From NCBI GenBank assembly GCA_963665555.2, contig OY762308.1:2294001-2358000 (forward strand): DNA of 64,000 nucleotides, in the 5' to 3' direction. This DNA comes from CAXXXW01 sp963665555 (GTDB taxonomy: Bacteria > Pseudomonadota > Alphaproteobacteria > Thalassobaculales > Thalassobaculaceae). Below the pieces are notes generated by a model. It did no database searches and was not told the origin of the DNA. It was given only the letters and a program-made list of their open reading frames with translations. The position numbers and the translations under genes were made by a program. Shown here one piece after another: positions 16,611 to 25,884 of this stretch (the first letter of the stretch is position 1; the number at the start of each line of letters is the position of its first letter).

Positions 16611-17350
16611 CGCGCGGCGGCCCGGAGGCCCGCCGGCGGCGCGACGATCCGCCCGTCGGCGATGGCGACGGTCCGGCCGCAGCGCGCCGCCAGCCCCTCG
16701 TCGTGGGTGATTAGCACCAGCGTGGTGCCGTGGCGCGCCCGCAGGTCGAACAGCAGGTCGATCACCGCGTCGCCGGTCGCGCGGTCGAGGTTGCCGGTCG
16801 GCTCGTCGGCCAGCAGGAGCGGCGGCCGCGCGGCGAAGGCGCGGGCGATCGCCACGCGCTGCTGCTCGCCGCCGGAAAGCTGGTCCGGGTAGTGGCCGAC
16901 GCGCCGCGACAGGCCGACCAGGCCCAGGCTCTCGCGCGCGCGGGCGAAGGCGTTCGCCTCCCCGGCGAGTTCGAGCGGGATCGCCACGTTCTCCGTCGCG
17001 GTCATGGTCGGGATCAGGCGGAAGGCCTGGAAGACGATGCCCACATGGTCGCGCCGGAACTCGGCGAGGTCGTCCTCGCCGAGGCGCGAGAGGTCCCGCC
17101 CGGCGACCGCGACGCGGCCGGCGCTGGCGCTCTCCAGCCCGGCGACAATCATCATCAGCGTCGATTTGCCGGCGCCGGACGGGCCGACGACGCCGACGGT
17201 CTCGCCGGCGTCGATTTCGAGGTCGACCCCGCGCAGGATTTCGACCTCCCCCGCCGCGCCGCGCAGCGACAGGCGCACATCCCGGAGGTCGACCAGCGGC
17301 GCGCGGTCCCGGGGCGCGGAACGGGAGGGGCCGGCGGCGGCGAGGGTCAT
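16607..17350 (-). CDS. ABC transporter ATPase, LolD/YbbA (MacB) type
   Basis: 247-residue ATPase of the type VII (MacB-like) superfamily. Walker A is GPSGAGKST, the signature is LSGGEQQRVAIARAF, and Walker B is LLLADEPTGNLD, with the ADEPTGNLD wording diagnostic of LolD/MacB/YbbA. The Q-loop region reads FQAFRLIPTMTATENVAIPL. It is paired by a 4-base overlap with the FtsX-type permease, so it should power that protein. It is divergent from mtaB across a gap of about 160 bases that holds no other gene. Confidence 0.93.
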   Translation of the reverse strand: MTLAAAGPSRSAPRDRAPLVDLRDVRLSLRGAAGEVEILRGVDLEIDAGETVGVVGPSGAGKSTLMMIVAGLESASAGRVAVAGRDLSRLGEDDLAEFRRDHVGIVFQAFRLIPTMTATENVAIPLELAGEANAFARARESLGLVGLSRRVGHYPDQLSGGEQQRVAIARAFAARPPLLLADEPTGNLDRATGDAVIDLLFDLRARHGTTLVLITHDEGLAARCGRTVAIADGRIVAPPAGLRAAAR

Positions 17351-17511
17351 GGCGGCGGCCCGGATCGGGGGACGGGGCGGCGTTCGCGCGAACCCGCGAC
17401 GCCGCGAAGCTATATGGGGCCTCCCGCCCCCCGCGGCAACCCCGCCGCCGAAGGCGCCGCGCCGGGGCGCGCCGCTTGCATTCGCGGGCGTTCGGGGGCA
17501 TGTGTCGGCGG

Positions 17512-18792
17512 ATGGACACGCCGCACCCTCGCGCCGACCGGGTCGAGACCTTCGGTTGCCGGCTGAACGCCTTCGAGTCGGAGGCGATCCGCGGCCTGCT
17601 CGATGGCGCGCCGGGGGCGCGGCCGCGCGTCGTCTTCAACACCTGCGCCGTCACCGCCGAGGCCGAGCGCCAGGCCCGCCAGGCGATCCGCCGCGCGCGC
17701 CGCGCCGATCCCGGCGCCGAGATCGTCGTCACCGGCTGCGCCGCGCAGATCGACCCGGCCCGCTACGCCGCGATGGCGGAGGTGGACCGGGTGGTCGGCA
17801 ACGCCGAGAAGCTGCGCCCGGAGGCCTGGGCCGGCGCGGCCCGCGCCCGCGTCGCCGCCGGCGACATCGCCGCCGCCCGGACCGTCGAGCCGCCGCCGCC
17901 GGTCGCCGGGTTCGAGGGCCGCGCGCGCGGCTTCGTGCTCGTCCAGCAGGGCTGCGACCACCGCTGCACCTTCTGCATTATCCCCCAGGGGCGGGGGCGC
18001 AACCGCTCGGTCCCGGCGGCGGCCGTGGCGCGCCAGGCCCGCGCGCTGGTCGCCAACGGCTACCGGGAACTGGCGCTGACGGGGGTGGACATCGCCTCCT
18101 GGGGGGCGGACCTGCCCGGCCGGCCGCGGCTGGGCCGCCTTGTCGGCGACTTGCTCGCCCGCGTCCCGGACCTGCCGCGGCTCCGGCTGTCCTCGCTCGA
18201 CCCGGCGGCGGCGGACGACGAACTCATCGACCTGTTCGCGCGCGAGCCGCGCCTGATGCCGCATCTCCACCTCTCCGTCCAGGCGGGCGACGACCTGACG
18301 CTGAAGCGCATGAGACGCCGGCACCTGCGCGGCGACGTGCTGCGTCTGGCGGAACGGCTGCGCGCGGCGCGGCCGGACATCGCGCTGGGGGCGGACCTGA
18401 TCGCCGGCTTCCCGACCGAGACCGAGGCGATGTTCCGGCGCACGCTCGACCTCGTGGCGGAGGCGGGGCTGGCGCACCTGCATGTCTTCCCCTACTCGCC
18501 GCGCGACGGCACGCCGGCGGCCCGGATGCCGCCGGTCGCGCCGGAGGTCCGGCGCGAGCGGGCGCGGCGGCTGCGCGACGCCGGGGCGGCGGCGCTGCGC
18601 GCCCGGTTCGAGAGCCGCCTCGGCGCGCGGGAGCGCGTGCTGGTCGAGCGCGCGGGGACCGGCCGCACCGAGCACTACGCCCCGATCGCCGTCTCCGGCC
18701 CGGCGCCGCCCGGCGCCATCGTCGAGGCGGAGGTCACGGGCCATACGGAGGACCGGCTGCTCGGCGCCGCGGTCGCGCGGGAGGCGGCGTGA
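17512..18792 (+). CDS. mtaB: tRNA t6A37 methylthiotransferase MtaB
   Basis: Radical-SAM enzyme that converts t6A37 to ms2t6A37 in tRNAs decoding ANN codons; 426 residues. It opens with VETFGCRLNAFESEAI, the MTTase N-terminal domain with its first cluster cysteine; the others are in FNTCAVTAEAERQARQ and VVTGCAAQ. The radical-SAM motif is CDHRCTFC, followed by IIPQGRGRNRS, characteristic of MtaB. A TRAM-like C-terminus follows. The ATG at 17512 was chosen; 17500 is an alternative with a stronger GGGGG site and four extra residues. The TGA overlaps the ftsY GTG. Confidence 0.95.
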   Translation: MDTPHPRADRVETFGCRLNAFESEAIRGLLDGAPGARPRVVFNTCAVTAEAERQARQAIRRARRADPGAEIVVTGCAAQIDPARYAAMAEVDRVVGNAEKLRPEAWAGAARARVAAGDIAAARTVEPPPPVAGFEGRARGFVLVQQGCDHRCTFCIIPQGRGRNRSVPAAAVARQARALVANGYRELALTGVDIASWGADLPGRPRLGRLVGDLLARVPDLPRLRLSSLDPAAADDELIDLFAREPRLMPHLHLSVQAGDDLTLKRMRRRHLRGDVLRLAERLRAARPDIALGADLIAGFPTETEAMFRRTLDLVAEAGLAHLHVFPYSPRDGTPAARMPPVAPEVRRERARRLRDAGAAALRARFESRLGARERVLVERAGTGRTEHYAPIAVSGPAPPGAIVEAEVTGHTEDRLLGAAVAREAA

Positions 18793-19754
18793 GCGCGGCG
18801 GAGGCCGAACGGCGGGCCGGCGGCGGCTGGCTCGGGCGGCTCAGGTCCGGGCTGTCGCGCAGTTCGGACCGGATCGCGGGCGGCGTCGCGGCGCTGCTGT
18901 CCCGCCCCGGCCGCCGGCTCGACGCCGAGACGCTGGAGGAGCTCGAGGACCTGCTGATAACGGCCGATCTCGGCGCGGCGGCGGCCGCCCGGCTGGCGGC
19001 CGGCCTGTCGCGGCGCCGGTTCGACACGAACGGGGGCGGGGGCGCGGACGCGACGGCGGTGCGCGAGGCGCTGGCCGAGGACATCGCCGCCATCCTCGCC
19101 CCGGTCGCGGCGCCGCTGCCGGAGGACCCGGCGGCCCGGCCCCGGATCGTGCTGGTCTGCGGCGTCAACGGCGGCGGCAAGACCACGACGATCGGCAAGC
19201 TCGCCCGGCTGTGGACCGCGCAAGGCAAGACGGTCTGGCTCGCCGCCGGCGACACGTTCCGCGCCGCCGCGATCGAACAGCTCCAGGTCTGGGGCGAGCG
19301 AGCGGGCGCGCACACCGTCGCGCCGGCGCCGGGGACGGACCCGGCGGCCGTCGCCTTCGACGCGGCGGACCGCGCGGCCCGGGCCGGCGCCGACGCGCTG
19401 CTGATCGACACCGCCGGGCGGCTGCAGAACCGGACCGAACTGATGGACGAACTCGCCAAGGTCGCGCGCGCGGTCCGCAAGCGGGTCCCGGACGCGCCGC
19501 ACGACCGCCTGCTGGTGCTCGATGGAACGGTCGGCCAGAATGCCCACGCTCAGCTGCGGGCGTTCCGCGAGACGGTGGACATCACCGGCCTGGTCGTGAC
19601 CAAGCTCGACGGTTCGGCCCGGGGCGGCGTGGTGGTGGCGCTGGCGGAGGAGTTCGGCCTGCCGATCCACGCCGTCGGCGTCGGCGAGGGGCTGGACGAC
19701 CTGCGCCCCTTCGTGGCGCGGGATTTCGCCCGCGGCCTGATGGGGCTGGACTGA
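18789..19754 (+). CDS. ftsY: Signal recognition particle receptor FtsY
   Basis: Membrane-associated GTPase that receives SRP-ribosome complexes at the inner membrane. 321 residues, with a short N domain (about 1-110) and no long acidic A domain, as in many alphaproteobacteria. GTPase motifs are G1 GVNGGGKTT, DTFRAAAIEQL, G3 DTAGRLQN, G4 TKLDGSARGG and GVGEGLDDL. It starts at a GTG that overlaps the mtaB stop (GTGA), so translation is probably coupled. mtaB-ftsY adjacency is common in alphaproteobacteria, where it often continues to ispZ; here the next gene is a dioxygenase. Confidence 0.96.
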   Translation: MSAAEAERRAGGGWLGRLRSGLSRSSDRIAGGVAALLSRPGRRLDAETLEELEDLLITADLGAAAAARLAAGLSRRRFDTNGGGGADATAVREALAEDIAAILAPVAAPLPEDPAARPRIVLVCGVNGGGKTTTIGKLARLWTAQGKTVWLAAGDTFRAAAIEQLQVWGERAGAHTVAPAPGTDPAAVAFDAADRAARAGADALLIDTAGRLQNRTELMDELAKVARAVRKRVPDAPHDRLLVLDGTVGQNAHAQLRAFRETVDITGLVVTKLDGSARGGVVVALAEEFGLPIHAVGVGEGLDDLRPFVARDFARGLMGLD

Positions 19755-19797
19755 GGCGGCGCCGGCGCGGCGCCGGACGGACGAGGGGGAGGGGGCG

Positions 19798-20862
19798 ATG
19801 GACGGGACTCCGGCGGAAACGGGCGCGGCGCGCGGCGCCGGCGACAACAGCCGCGACGCCTTTCGCGCGCGGATCGCCCGGCGCAACATGGCGCCGCTCT
19901 GGGAGGTCATGGCCGGGCTGGTGCCGCGCGCGCCGGACAGCCCCTGCGCGCCGGCGTTGTGGCGCTGGGAGGATACGCGGCCGCTGGTGCTGGAGTCCGG
20001 CGGGCTGATCACCGCCAAGGAGGCCGAGCGCCGGGTGCTGGTGCTGGAGAATCCGGGGATGCCCGGCGCCTCGCGGATCACCCGCTCGCTTTACGCCGGC
20101 CTGCAGCTGATCCTGCCGGGCGAGGTGGCGCCGAGCCATCGCCACGCGCAGACCGCGCTGCGCTTCGTGATCGAGGGCCGCGGCGCCTACACCGCCGTCG
20201 AGGGGGAGAAGACCACGATGCGGCCGGGCGATTTCGTGACCACGCCGAACTGGACATGGCACGACCACGGCAACGGCTCCGACGAGCCGATGATCTGGCT
20301 CGACGGCCTCGACATCCCGATCCTGCAACTGTTCGACGCCGGTTTCGCGGAAAGCCACGAGGCGGAGGAGCAGCCGCTCTCCCGGCCGGAGGGCGATTCG
20401 CTGGCCCGCTACGGGGCCGCGCTGCTGCCGGTGGACGCGGAGCCGGGCGCGCTGTCCTCGCCGGTGTTCGCCTACCCCTACGAGCGTTCGCGCGAGGCGC
20501 TGGAGACGCTGCGCCGGACCGGGGCGTGGGACGCCTGCCACGGCCTCAAGATGAAATACGCCAACCCACTCACCGGCGGCCACGCGCTCCCCACCATGGC
20601 GGCGTTCCTGCAACTCCTGCCCAAGGGGTTCGAGGGCGCGCCCCGCCGCTCGACCGACGGCGCGGTCCACGCCTGCGTCGAGGGGACGGGGGAGACCGAG
20701 ATCGCGGGCGAGACATTCGCCTGGGGGCCGGGCGACGTGTTCGTCGTGCCGAGCTGGGCGCGGCATTCCCACAAGTCGCGGGGCGGCGACGCGGTGCTGT
20801 TCTCCTTCTCCGACCGGGCGGCGCAGGAGAAGCTCGGCCTGTGGCGCGAGGCGCGCGGCTAG
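19798..20862 (+). CDS. Gentisate 1,2-dioxygenase-like bicupin
   Basis: 354-residue protein with two cupin domains. The first (about residues 100-175) carries the metal triad in PSHRHAQTALRFVIEG and WHDHGN. The second (about 265-340) is the degenerate copy (AVHACVEGTGETE and PSWARHSHKS). Gentisate and 1-hydroxy-2-naphthoate or salicylate ring-cleaving dioxygenases have this arrangement and use Fe(II). GGGGGAGGGGGCG precedes the ATG. No maleylpyruvate isomerase or fumarylpyruvate hydrolase lies nearby, so the pathway cannot be confirmed and another aromatic substrate is possible. Confidence 0.85.
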   Translation: MDGTPAETGAARGAGDNSRDAFRARIARRNMAPLWEVMAGLVPRAPDSPCAPALWRWEDTRPLVLESGGLITAKEAERRVLVLENPGMPGASRITRSLYAGLQLILPGEVAPSHRHAQTALRFVIEGRGAYTAVEGEKTTMRPGDFVTTPNWTWHDHGNGSDEPMIWLDGLDIPILQLFDAGFAESHEAEEQPLSRPEGDSLARYGAALLPVDAEPGALSSPVFAYPYERSREALETLRRTGAWDACHGLKMKYANPLTGGHALPTMAAFLQLLPKGFEGAPRRSTDGAVHACVEGTGETEIAGETFAWGPGDVFVVPSWARHSHKSRGGDAVLFSFSDRAAQEKLGLWREARG

Positions 20863-20901
20863 GCCCGGCCCCTTCGAGACATTACCGGCGAGGACGGCCC
20901 C

Positions 20902-21693
20902 ATGCGGATCGCGACATGGAACATCAACTCGGCGCGGCTGCGCGCCCCGCTGGTCCTGCGCCTGCTGGAGGAGGCCGCGCCGGACGCGCTGTGCCTGCAG
21001 GAGACCAAATGCCCGGACGACCTGTTCCCCCGCCAGGTCTTCGCCGACGCCGGCTACCCCCACATCGCGACGCGCGGGATGAAGGGTTACAACGGCGTCG
21101 CGATCCTCTCCCGCCTGCCGTTCGAGGAGACGGGCGGGCTGGACTGGGTCGGCCGCGAGGATTGCCGGCACGTCTCGGCCCGGTTCGCCGGCGGGCTGGA
21201 GCTGCACAATTTCTACGTGCCGGCCGGCGGCGACATCCCGGACCCGGAGAAGAACGACAAGTTCGACCACAAACTGAAATTCATCGGCGAGATGCGCGAC
21301 TGGCTCGCCGCGAACCGGAGCGCGGACGCGCCGATGGTGCTGGCCGGCGACCTCAACATCGCGCCGCTGGAGAACGATGTGTGGTCGCACCGCCAGCTTC
21401 TGAAGGTGGTCAGCCACACGCCGGTGGAGGTGGAGGGCCTCGCCGCCCTGCGGGACACGCTCGGCTGGGTGGACACCACCCGCCATGTCATCCCCGAACC
21501 GGAGAAGGTCTATTCCTGGTGGAGCTACCGCGCGCGCGACTGGTCGGCTTCCGACCGGGGCCGGCGGCTCGACCATATCTGGGTCACGCCGGCGCTGGCC
21601 GGGCGGATCGCCGGCTCCTCCGTGCTGCGCGCGGCGCGGGGCTGGGAGAAGGCGTCCGACCACGCGCCGGTGACCACGGACCTCGCGGACTGA
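20902..21693 (+). CDS. xth: Exodeoxyribonuclease III (AP endonuclease)
   Basis: Base-excision repair nuclease of 263 residues, the normal size. It starts MRIATWNINSARLRAPL and continues with CLQETKCPDD, containing the metal-binding Glu. Later motifs are GYNGVAILSR, LAGDLNIAP, the catalytic SDHAPVTTDL near the C-terminus and RLDHIWVTPAL. All the standard residues of the Mg-dependent endonuclease/exonuclease/phosphatase fold are present. It follows the dioxygenase by 39 bases on the same strand but is likely an independent housekeeping gene. Confidence 0.95.
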   Translation: MRIATWNINSARLRAPLVLRLLEEAAPDALCLQETKCPDDLFPRQVFADAGYPHIATRGMKGYNGVAILSRLPFEETGGLDWVGREDCRHVSARFAGGLELHNFYVPAGGDIPDPEKNDKFDHKLKFIGEMRDWLAANRSADAPMVLAGDLNIAPLENDVWSHRQLLKVVSHTPVEVEGLAALRDTLGWVDTTRHVIPEPEKVYSWWSYRARDWSASDRGRRLDHIWVTPALAGRIAGSSVLRAARGWEKASDHAPVTTDLAD

Positions 21694-21778
21694 CGCTTTC
21701 GCCTTGGCGGCCCCGGGGCGGCGGGCGTAGGATGCGCCGCCCGACGCTTCCCCCGGTCCACGCGCGAGGAGACGGAAC

Positions 21779-22678
21779 ATGCCGGACATCGCCCCTCTCG
21801 ACAGCACGCTCGGCGCCCGCGTCACCGGCGTCGCCCTCGGACGCATGGGCGACGCGGAATGGCGCGCGGTCGAGGACGCCTTCCACGAATACGGCGCCCT
21901 TGTCTTCCCGGACCAGGACGACCTGACGGACGAGGAGCACATCGCCTTCGGCGCCCGGTTCGGCGACATCGAAATCCTGCGCGACAACGCCCGCGCGGTG
22001 CGGATCAGCAATGTGCGGCCCGACGGCTCGCTGATGGACCCCGACGAGAAGCGCTACCAGACGCTGCGCGGCAACGAGGGCTGGCACACCGACAGTTCCT
22101 ACATGCCGCTCGCCGCCAAGGCGTCCGCGCTCTACGCCGAGCGCGTGCCCGCCGCCGGCGGGGAGACCGAACTCGCCGACATGCGCGCCGCCTGGGACGC
22201 GCTCGACGAGGCGTCGCGGGAGCGGATCGAGGGCCTGTCGGCCTACCACTCGCTCTACGCCTCGCAGGCCAAGGCGGGGTTCAGTTTCGAGACCGGGGAC
22301 GGTTACGGCTACCACACCAAGGGTGCGCCGCTGCGCCCGCTGGTCAAGACCCATCCGGTGACGGGCCGCAAGTCGCTGTTCATCGGGCGGCACGCCTTCC
22401 GCATTCCGGGCATGGAGGACGGGGAGGCCCAAGCCCTGCTCGACGACCTGCTCGACCGCGCCTGCCAGGCGCCGCGGGTCTATGCCCACAAATGGCGGCC
22501 GGGCGACCTGATGATCTGGGACAACCGCTGCATCCTGCACCGCGCGCGGCCCTACGATTACGGGGAGCCCAGGATCATGCGCCATGTCCGCGTCGCGGGC
22601 GACCCCGCCTCCGAACTCGTCGACACCGGCCGGGACGAGCGCGCGACGGATTTCGCGCCGACCGCGTCCAACCGCTAG
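21779..22678 (+). CDS. TauD/TfdA-family 2-oxoglutarate/Fe(II) dioxygenase
   Basis: 299-residue non-haem iron dioxygenase. The iron triad is HTD in GWHTDSSY and the distal histidine in CILHRARPYD, with the 2-oxoglutarate-binding arginine in EPRIMRHVRVAG. The N-terminus (LGARVTGVALGRM) is typical of the family. Members hydroxylate taurine, 2,4-D and other acids; the sequence does not reveal which. The ATG follows GAGGAGACGGAAC. The stop overlaps the 3' end of convergent hpnC by 4 bases. Confidence 0.92.
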   Translation: MPDIAPLDSTLGARVTGVALGRMGDAEWRAVEDAFHEYGALVFPDQDDLTDEEHIAFGARFGDIEILRDNARAVRISNVRPDGSLMDPDEKRYQTLRGNEGWHTDSSYMPLAAKASALYAERVPAAGGETELADMRAAWDALDEASRERIEGLSAYHSLYASQAKAGFSFETGDGYGYHTKGAPLRPLVKTHPVTGRKSLFIGRHAFRIPGMEDGEAQALLDDLLDRACQAPRVYAHKWRPGDLMIWDNRCILHRARPYDYGEPRIMRHVRVAGDPASELVDTGRDERATDFAPTASNR

Positions 22679-23583
22679 GCGCGGCCGCGGCCGCCCAGGC
22701 CCCTTCGGAGCAGGGCCCGGCCGGCCCCGCGCGCGCACCGGGCGGCGAATTGGGCCTTGCCCAGCACGACCCGCCCGGCCAGCGGGTCGCGCCGGCGCAA
22801 CTCGGCGGCGAGCTTGCGGGCGATGGCGAGGATCGCGCCCGCCTCCATGGCGAAGCGGAGGTCGGCGATCCCGTCCGGCAGCGGGCCGGCCCGCGCCAGC
22901 AGCCCGTCCGTCGCGTCCAGGCAGCGGTCGAGGACGCGGCGCAACGCCGGGGCCGCCCGCCCGGCGGCGAGCATATCCACCCGCGCGCCCTCCGCCGTCA
23001 TCCAGTCGCCGGGCAGGTAGACCCGGTCCAGCGCGCGGTAGTCGTCGCCGCAGTCCTGCAGGTGGTTCAGGACCTGCAGCGCGTTGCACAGCGCGTCGGA
23101 CGCGGGGTAGAGCGCCGCCGGCTCGCCGTGCAGGTCGACCAGGTAGCGGCCGACCGGCGCGGCGGAGAGGTCGCAATAGCCCATCAGGTCGTCCCAGTCG
23201 GCGTAGCGCGATTTCACCGCGTCCCGCTTGAACGCGCGCGCCAGGTCCACGCAGTGGCGGTGCGCCACGCCGGTTTCGAGGAGGCTCCGGCGGAGGTCGC
23301 GCGCCTTGCCGAAGGCCGGGTCGTCCGCCTCCGCCCCGCCGGCGACGGCGCGGGCGAAACCGTCCAGCCGCGCGATCTTCTCCGCCGGCCCGAGGCCGGG
23401 ATTGTCGGCGATGTCGTCGATCGCGCGGGCAAAGGCGTAGAACCGCGCGATGTGCGGCCGAAGCCGGGGCCGCAACAGGAAGGAGCCGACGGGAAAGTTC
23501 TCGTCGCCCGCCCCCTTGCCAGAGGGCGTTTCGACCTCGGCGGGCCTTGCCGTCGCGGCCCCGTCGGCGCGCGAATCCGCCAT
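22675..23583 (-). CDS. hpnC: Hydroxysqualene synthase HpnC
   Basis: Converts presqualene diphosphate to hydroxysqualene, the second step of the bacterial HpnCDE route to squalene. 302 residues. It has both aspartate-rich motifs of the squalene/phytoene synthase fold: ARAIDDIADNPG near residue 65 and LNHLQDCGDDYRALDRVYLP near residue 185. The ATG at 23583 gives the usual SGKGAGDENFPVGSFLL start seen in HpnC (ENFPV). It is divergent from hpnD, sharing a 129-base promoter region (23584-23712). Assignment of C rather than D rests on the ENFPVGS and LQDCGDDY wording. Confidence 0.9.
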   Translation of the reverse strand: MADSRADGAATARPAEVETPSGKGAGDENFPVGSFLLRPRLRPHIARFYAFARAIDDIADNPGLGPAEKIARLDGFARAVAGGAEADDPAFGKARDLRRSLLETGVAHRHCVDLARAFKRDAVKSRYADWDDLMGYCDLSAAPVGRYLVDLHGEPAALYPASDALCNALQVLNHLQDCGDDYRALDRVYLPGDWMTAEGARVDMLAAGRAAPALRRVLDRCLDATDGLLARAGPLPDGIADLRFAMEAGAILAIARKLAAELRRRDPLAGRVVLGKAQFAARCARGAGRALLRRGLGGRGRA

Positions 23584-23712
23584 TCCCCCGCACCTCCCGG
23601 ACCGGGCGCGGCGCGCGCCCGCGGGGAAAACGGCGCGGCGCGCCGGAACGGCCCGTTTCCCCACCCTTCGCAAACTGGTATGGGACGGGCCCGCCGTCAA
23701 GGGAGTCCGGCC

Positions 23713-24603
23713 ATGGCGAACCGCGCGATCGCGCATCGGGAAGGCGGCGGCGCGCCGGCCGCGGGCGGGATCGACCCCCAGGCGCATGTGGATCGCGTCG
23801 TCGCGCGGTCGGGCACCTCCTTCCTGTGGGGGATGAGGATGCTGCCGGCGGAGCGCCGCCGCGCGATGCGCGCGATCTACGCCTTCTGCCGCGAGGTGGA
23901 CGACATCGCCGACGAGCCGGGCGATGTCGCGGAGAAGAGGCGGGCGCTGGCGGCGTGGCGGGCGGAGATCGGCCGGCTCTACGACGGGCGGCCGGAATGG
24001 CCGACGACACGGGCGCTGCTCGGCCCGGCGCGGCGGTTCGGCCTGCCGCGCGCGGAGTTCCTCGCCGTGATCGAGGGCATGGAGATCGACGCCGCGCCGG
24101 CGGTGCGGATGCCGACGCTGGACGACCTGCTCGGCTATTGCCGCAAGGTCGCGGGCGCGGTCGGGATGCTGTCGATCCACGCCTTCGGCGCGCCGGAGCC
24201 GCCCGGCCCCCGGATCGCCGAGACGCTCGGCGACGCCCTGCAACTCACGAACATCCTGCGCGATCCCGGGGAGGACGCGGCGCTGGGGCGGCTCTACGCG
24301 CCGATGGACATGCTGGCCCGCCACGGCGCGCCCGCCGGGCCGCCGGAGGCCGCGATCGCCCATCCGGGCTTCGCCGCCGTCCGCGCCGAACTGGCCGGCC
24401 TGGCGCGCGACCGTTACGCCGAGGCGGCCGGCCTGATCGCCGACCGTCGCGGCCGGGAGTTGCGGCCCGCCGCCGTCATGATGGCGGTGTACCGCGAGAC
24501 GCTCGACCGGCTCGAAGCGCGCGGCTGGGAGCGGATCGACGGCCGGGTCCGGCTGTCGCGCCCGCGCAAGGCGTGGCTAGCGCTGCGCCACGGGCTGCTC
24601 TGA
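23713..24603 (+). CDS. hpnD: Presqualene diphosphate synthase HpnD
   Basis: Condenses two farnesyl diphosphates to presqualene diphosphate, the first step toward squalene. 296 residues. Motifs are SFLWGMRMLPAERRRAMRAI, FCREVDDIADEPG and LTNILRDPGEDAALGRLY; the second aspartate-rich box has proline where valine is common. It starts at an ATG with weak Shine-Dalgarno support (GGGAGTCCGGCC). It lies 18 bases upstream of hpnE on the same strand and divergent from hpnC, so the three genes form one squalene module. Confidence 0.93.
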   Translation: MANRAIAHREGGGAPAAGGIDPQAHVDRVVARSGTSFLWGMRMLPAERRRAMRAIYAFCREVDDIADEPGDVAEKRRALAAWRAEIGRLYDGRPEWPTTRALLGPARRFGLPRAEFLAVIEGMEIDAAPAVRMPTLDDLLGYCRKVAGAVGMLSIHAFGAPEPPGPRIAETLGDALQLTNILRDPGEDAALGRLYAPMDMLARHGAPAGPPEAAIAHPGFAAVRAELAGLARDRYAEAAGLIADRRGRELRPAAVMMAVYRETLDRLEARGWERIDGRVRLSRPRKAWLALRHGLL

Positions 24604-24621
24604 CGGCGCGGGGGCGGCGGG

Positions 24622-25884
24622 ATGTCGCGGACCCATGTCGTCGGCGCCGGGCTGGCGGGCCTCGCGGCCGCCGTCGCGCTGGCGCGCCGGGGCCGCGCGG
24701 TCGCGCTGTACGAGGCGAGCGGACAGGCCGGCGGGCGCTGCCGCTCCTTTTTCGACGAGACGCTCGGCCGCGTCATCGACAACGGCAACCACCTGCTGCT
24801 GAGCGGCAACCGGGCCGCGATGCGCTATCTCGACGCGATCGGGGCGGCGGACGCGCTGGCCGGGCCGGACCGGGCGGCGTTCCCCTTCCTCGACCTGCGG
24901 ACGGGCCAGCGGTGGACGCTGCGGCCGAGCGCCGGGCGGCTCCCCCGGTGGGTTTTCCATCCGGACAGGCGCGTGCCGGACACGCGGCTCCGGGACTACC
25001 TGGGGGCGCTGCGCCTGCCGCTGGCCGGGCCGGACCGGACCGTGGCCGGCCTGCTCGGCGGCTCCGGCCCGCTGTTCGAGCGGTTCTGGGAGCCGCTCGC
25101 CGTCGCGGCGCTGAACACGCCGGCGTCCGAGGGCGCGGCCCGCCTGCTTTGGCCGGTGCTGCGCGAGACCTTCGCCCGGGGGGAGGCCGCCTGCCGGCCC
25201 CGGATCGCCCGGACCGGGCTTTCCGACGCCCTGGTGGACCCGGCGCTGGCCCTGCTGCGCCGCCTCGGCGCGGAGGTCCGGTTCGGCGCGAGGCTGCGCG
25301 CGGTCGGCGCGGAGGGCGGACGGGCCGCGCGGCTGGAGTTCGGCGGCGCGGCGGTCGAACTGGGCGACGGCGAGGACGCGATCCTCGCCGTCCCGCCCCA
25401 GGCCGCCGCCGGCCTGCTGCCGGGGCTGGAGGCGCCGCGGCGGAGCCACGCCATCGTCAATGTCCATTTCCGCCTCCCGGAACCCGCGCGCGCGCCGGAG
25501 GGCGCGCCGCTTGTCGGGCTGGTCGGGGGGACGGCGCAATGGGTGTTCCCGCGCGGCGACATCGCCTCGGTCACGGTCAGCGCCGCCGACGCGCTCGCGG
25601 CCGAGCCGGCGGGAGAGATCGCGCGCCGGACCTGGCGCGACGTCGCCCGCGCGCTCGACCTCGACGCGGGCGCGCCGCCGCCGCCGTCGCGCGTCGTCAA
25701 GGAGCGGCGCGCCACCTTCGCGCAGACGCCGGAGGAGGCGCGGCGGCGGCCGGGAGCGCGGACCGCGCTCGCCAACCTCTTCCTCGCCGGGGACTGGATC
25801 GACACCGGCCTGCCCGCGACGATCGAGGGCGCGATCCGCTCCGGCGAGGCGGCCGCGCGCGCCGCCGGCGGTCAGAAACCGTAG
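24622..25884 (+). CDS. hpnE: Hydroxysqualene dehydroxylase HpnE
   Basis: FAD-dependent enzyme that reduces hydroxysqualene to squalene, completing the HpnCDE route. 420 residues, normal length. It opens with THVVGAGLAGLAAAVALAR (dinucleotide fold), then EASGQAGGRCRSFFDETLG and NGNHLLLSGN, wording typical of HpnE. The C-terminal FAD motif is LFLAGDWIDTGLPATIEGAI. GCGGGGGCGGCGGG precedes the ATG. Its 3' end overlaps the convergent outer-membrane protein gene by 13 bases. No squalene-hopene cyclase is in the window, so the squalene may be used elsewhere or directly. Confidence 0.93.
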   Translation: MSRTHVVGAGLAGLAAAVALARRGRAVALYEASGQAGGRCRSFFDETLGRVIDNGNHLLLSGNRAAMRYLDAIGAADALAGPDRAAFPFLDLRTGQRWTLRPSAGRLPRWVFHPDRRVPDTRLRDYLGALRLPLAGPDRTVAGLLGGSGPLFERFWEPLAVAALNTPASEGAARLLWPVLRETFARGEAACRPRIARTGLSDALVDPALALLRRLGAEVRFGARLRAVGAEGGRAARLEFGGAAVELGDGEDAILAVPPQAAAGLLPGLEAPRRSHAIVNVHFRLPEPARAPEGAPLVGLVGGTAQWVFPRGDIASVTVSAADALAAEPAGEIARRTWRDVARALDLDAGAPPPPSRVVKERRATFAQTPEEARRRPGARTALANLFLAGDWIDTGLPATIEGAIRSGEAAARAAGGQKP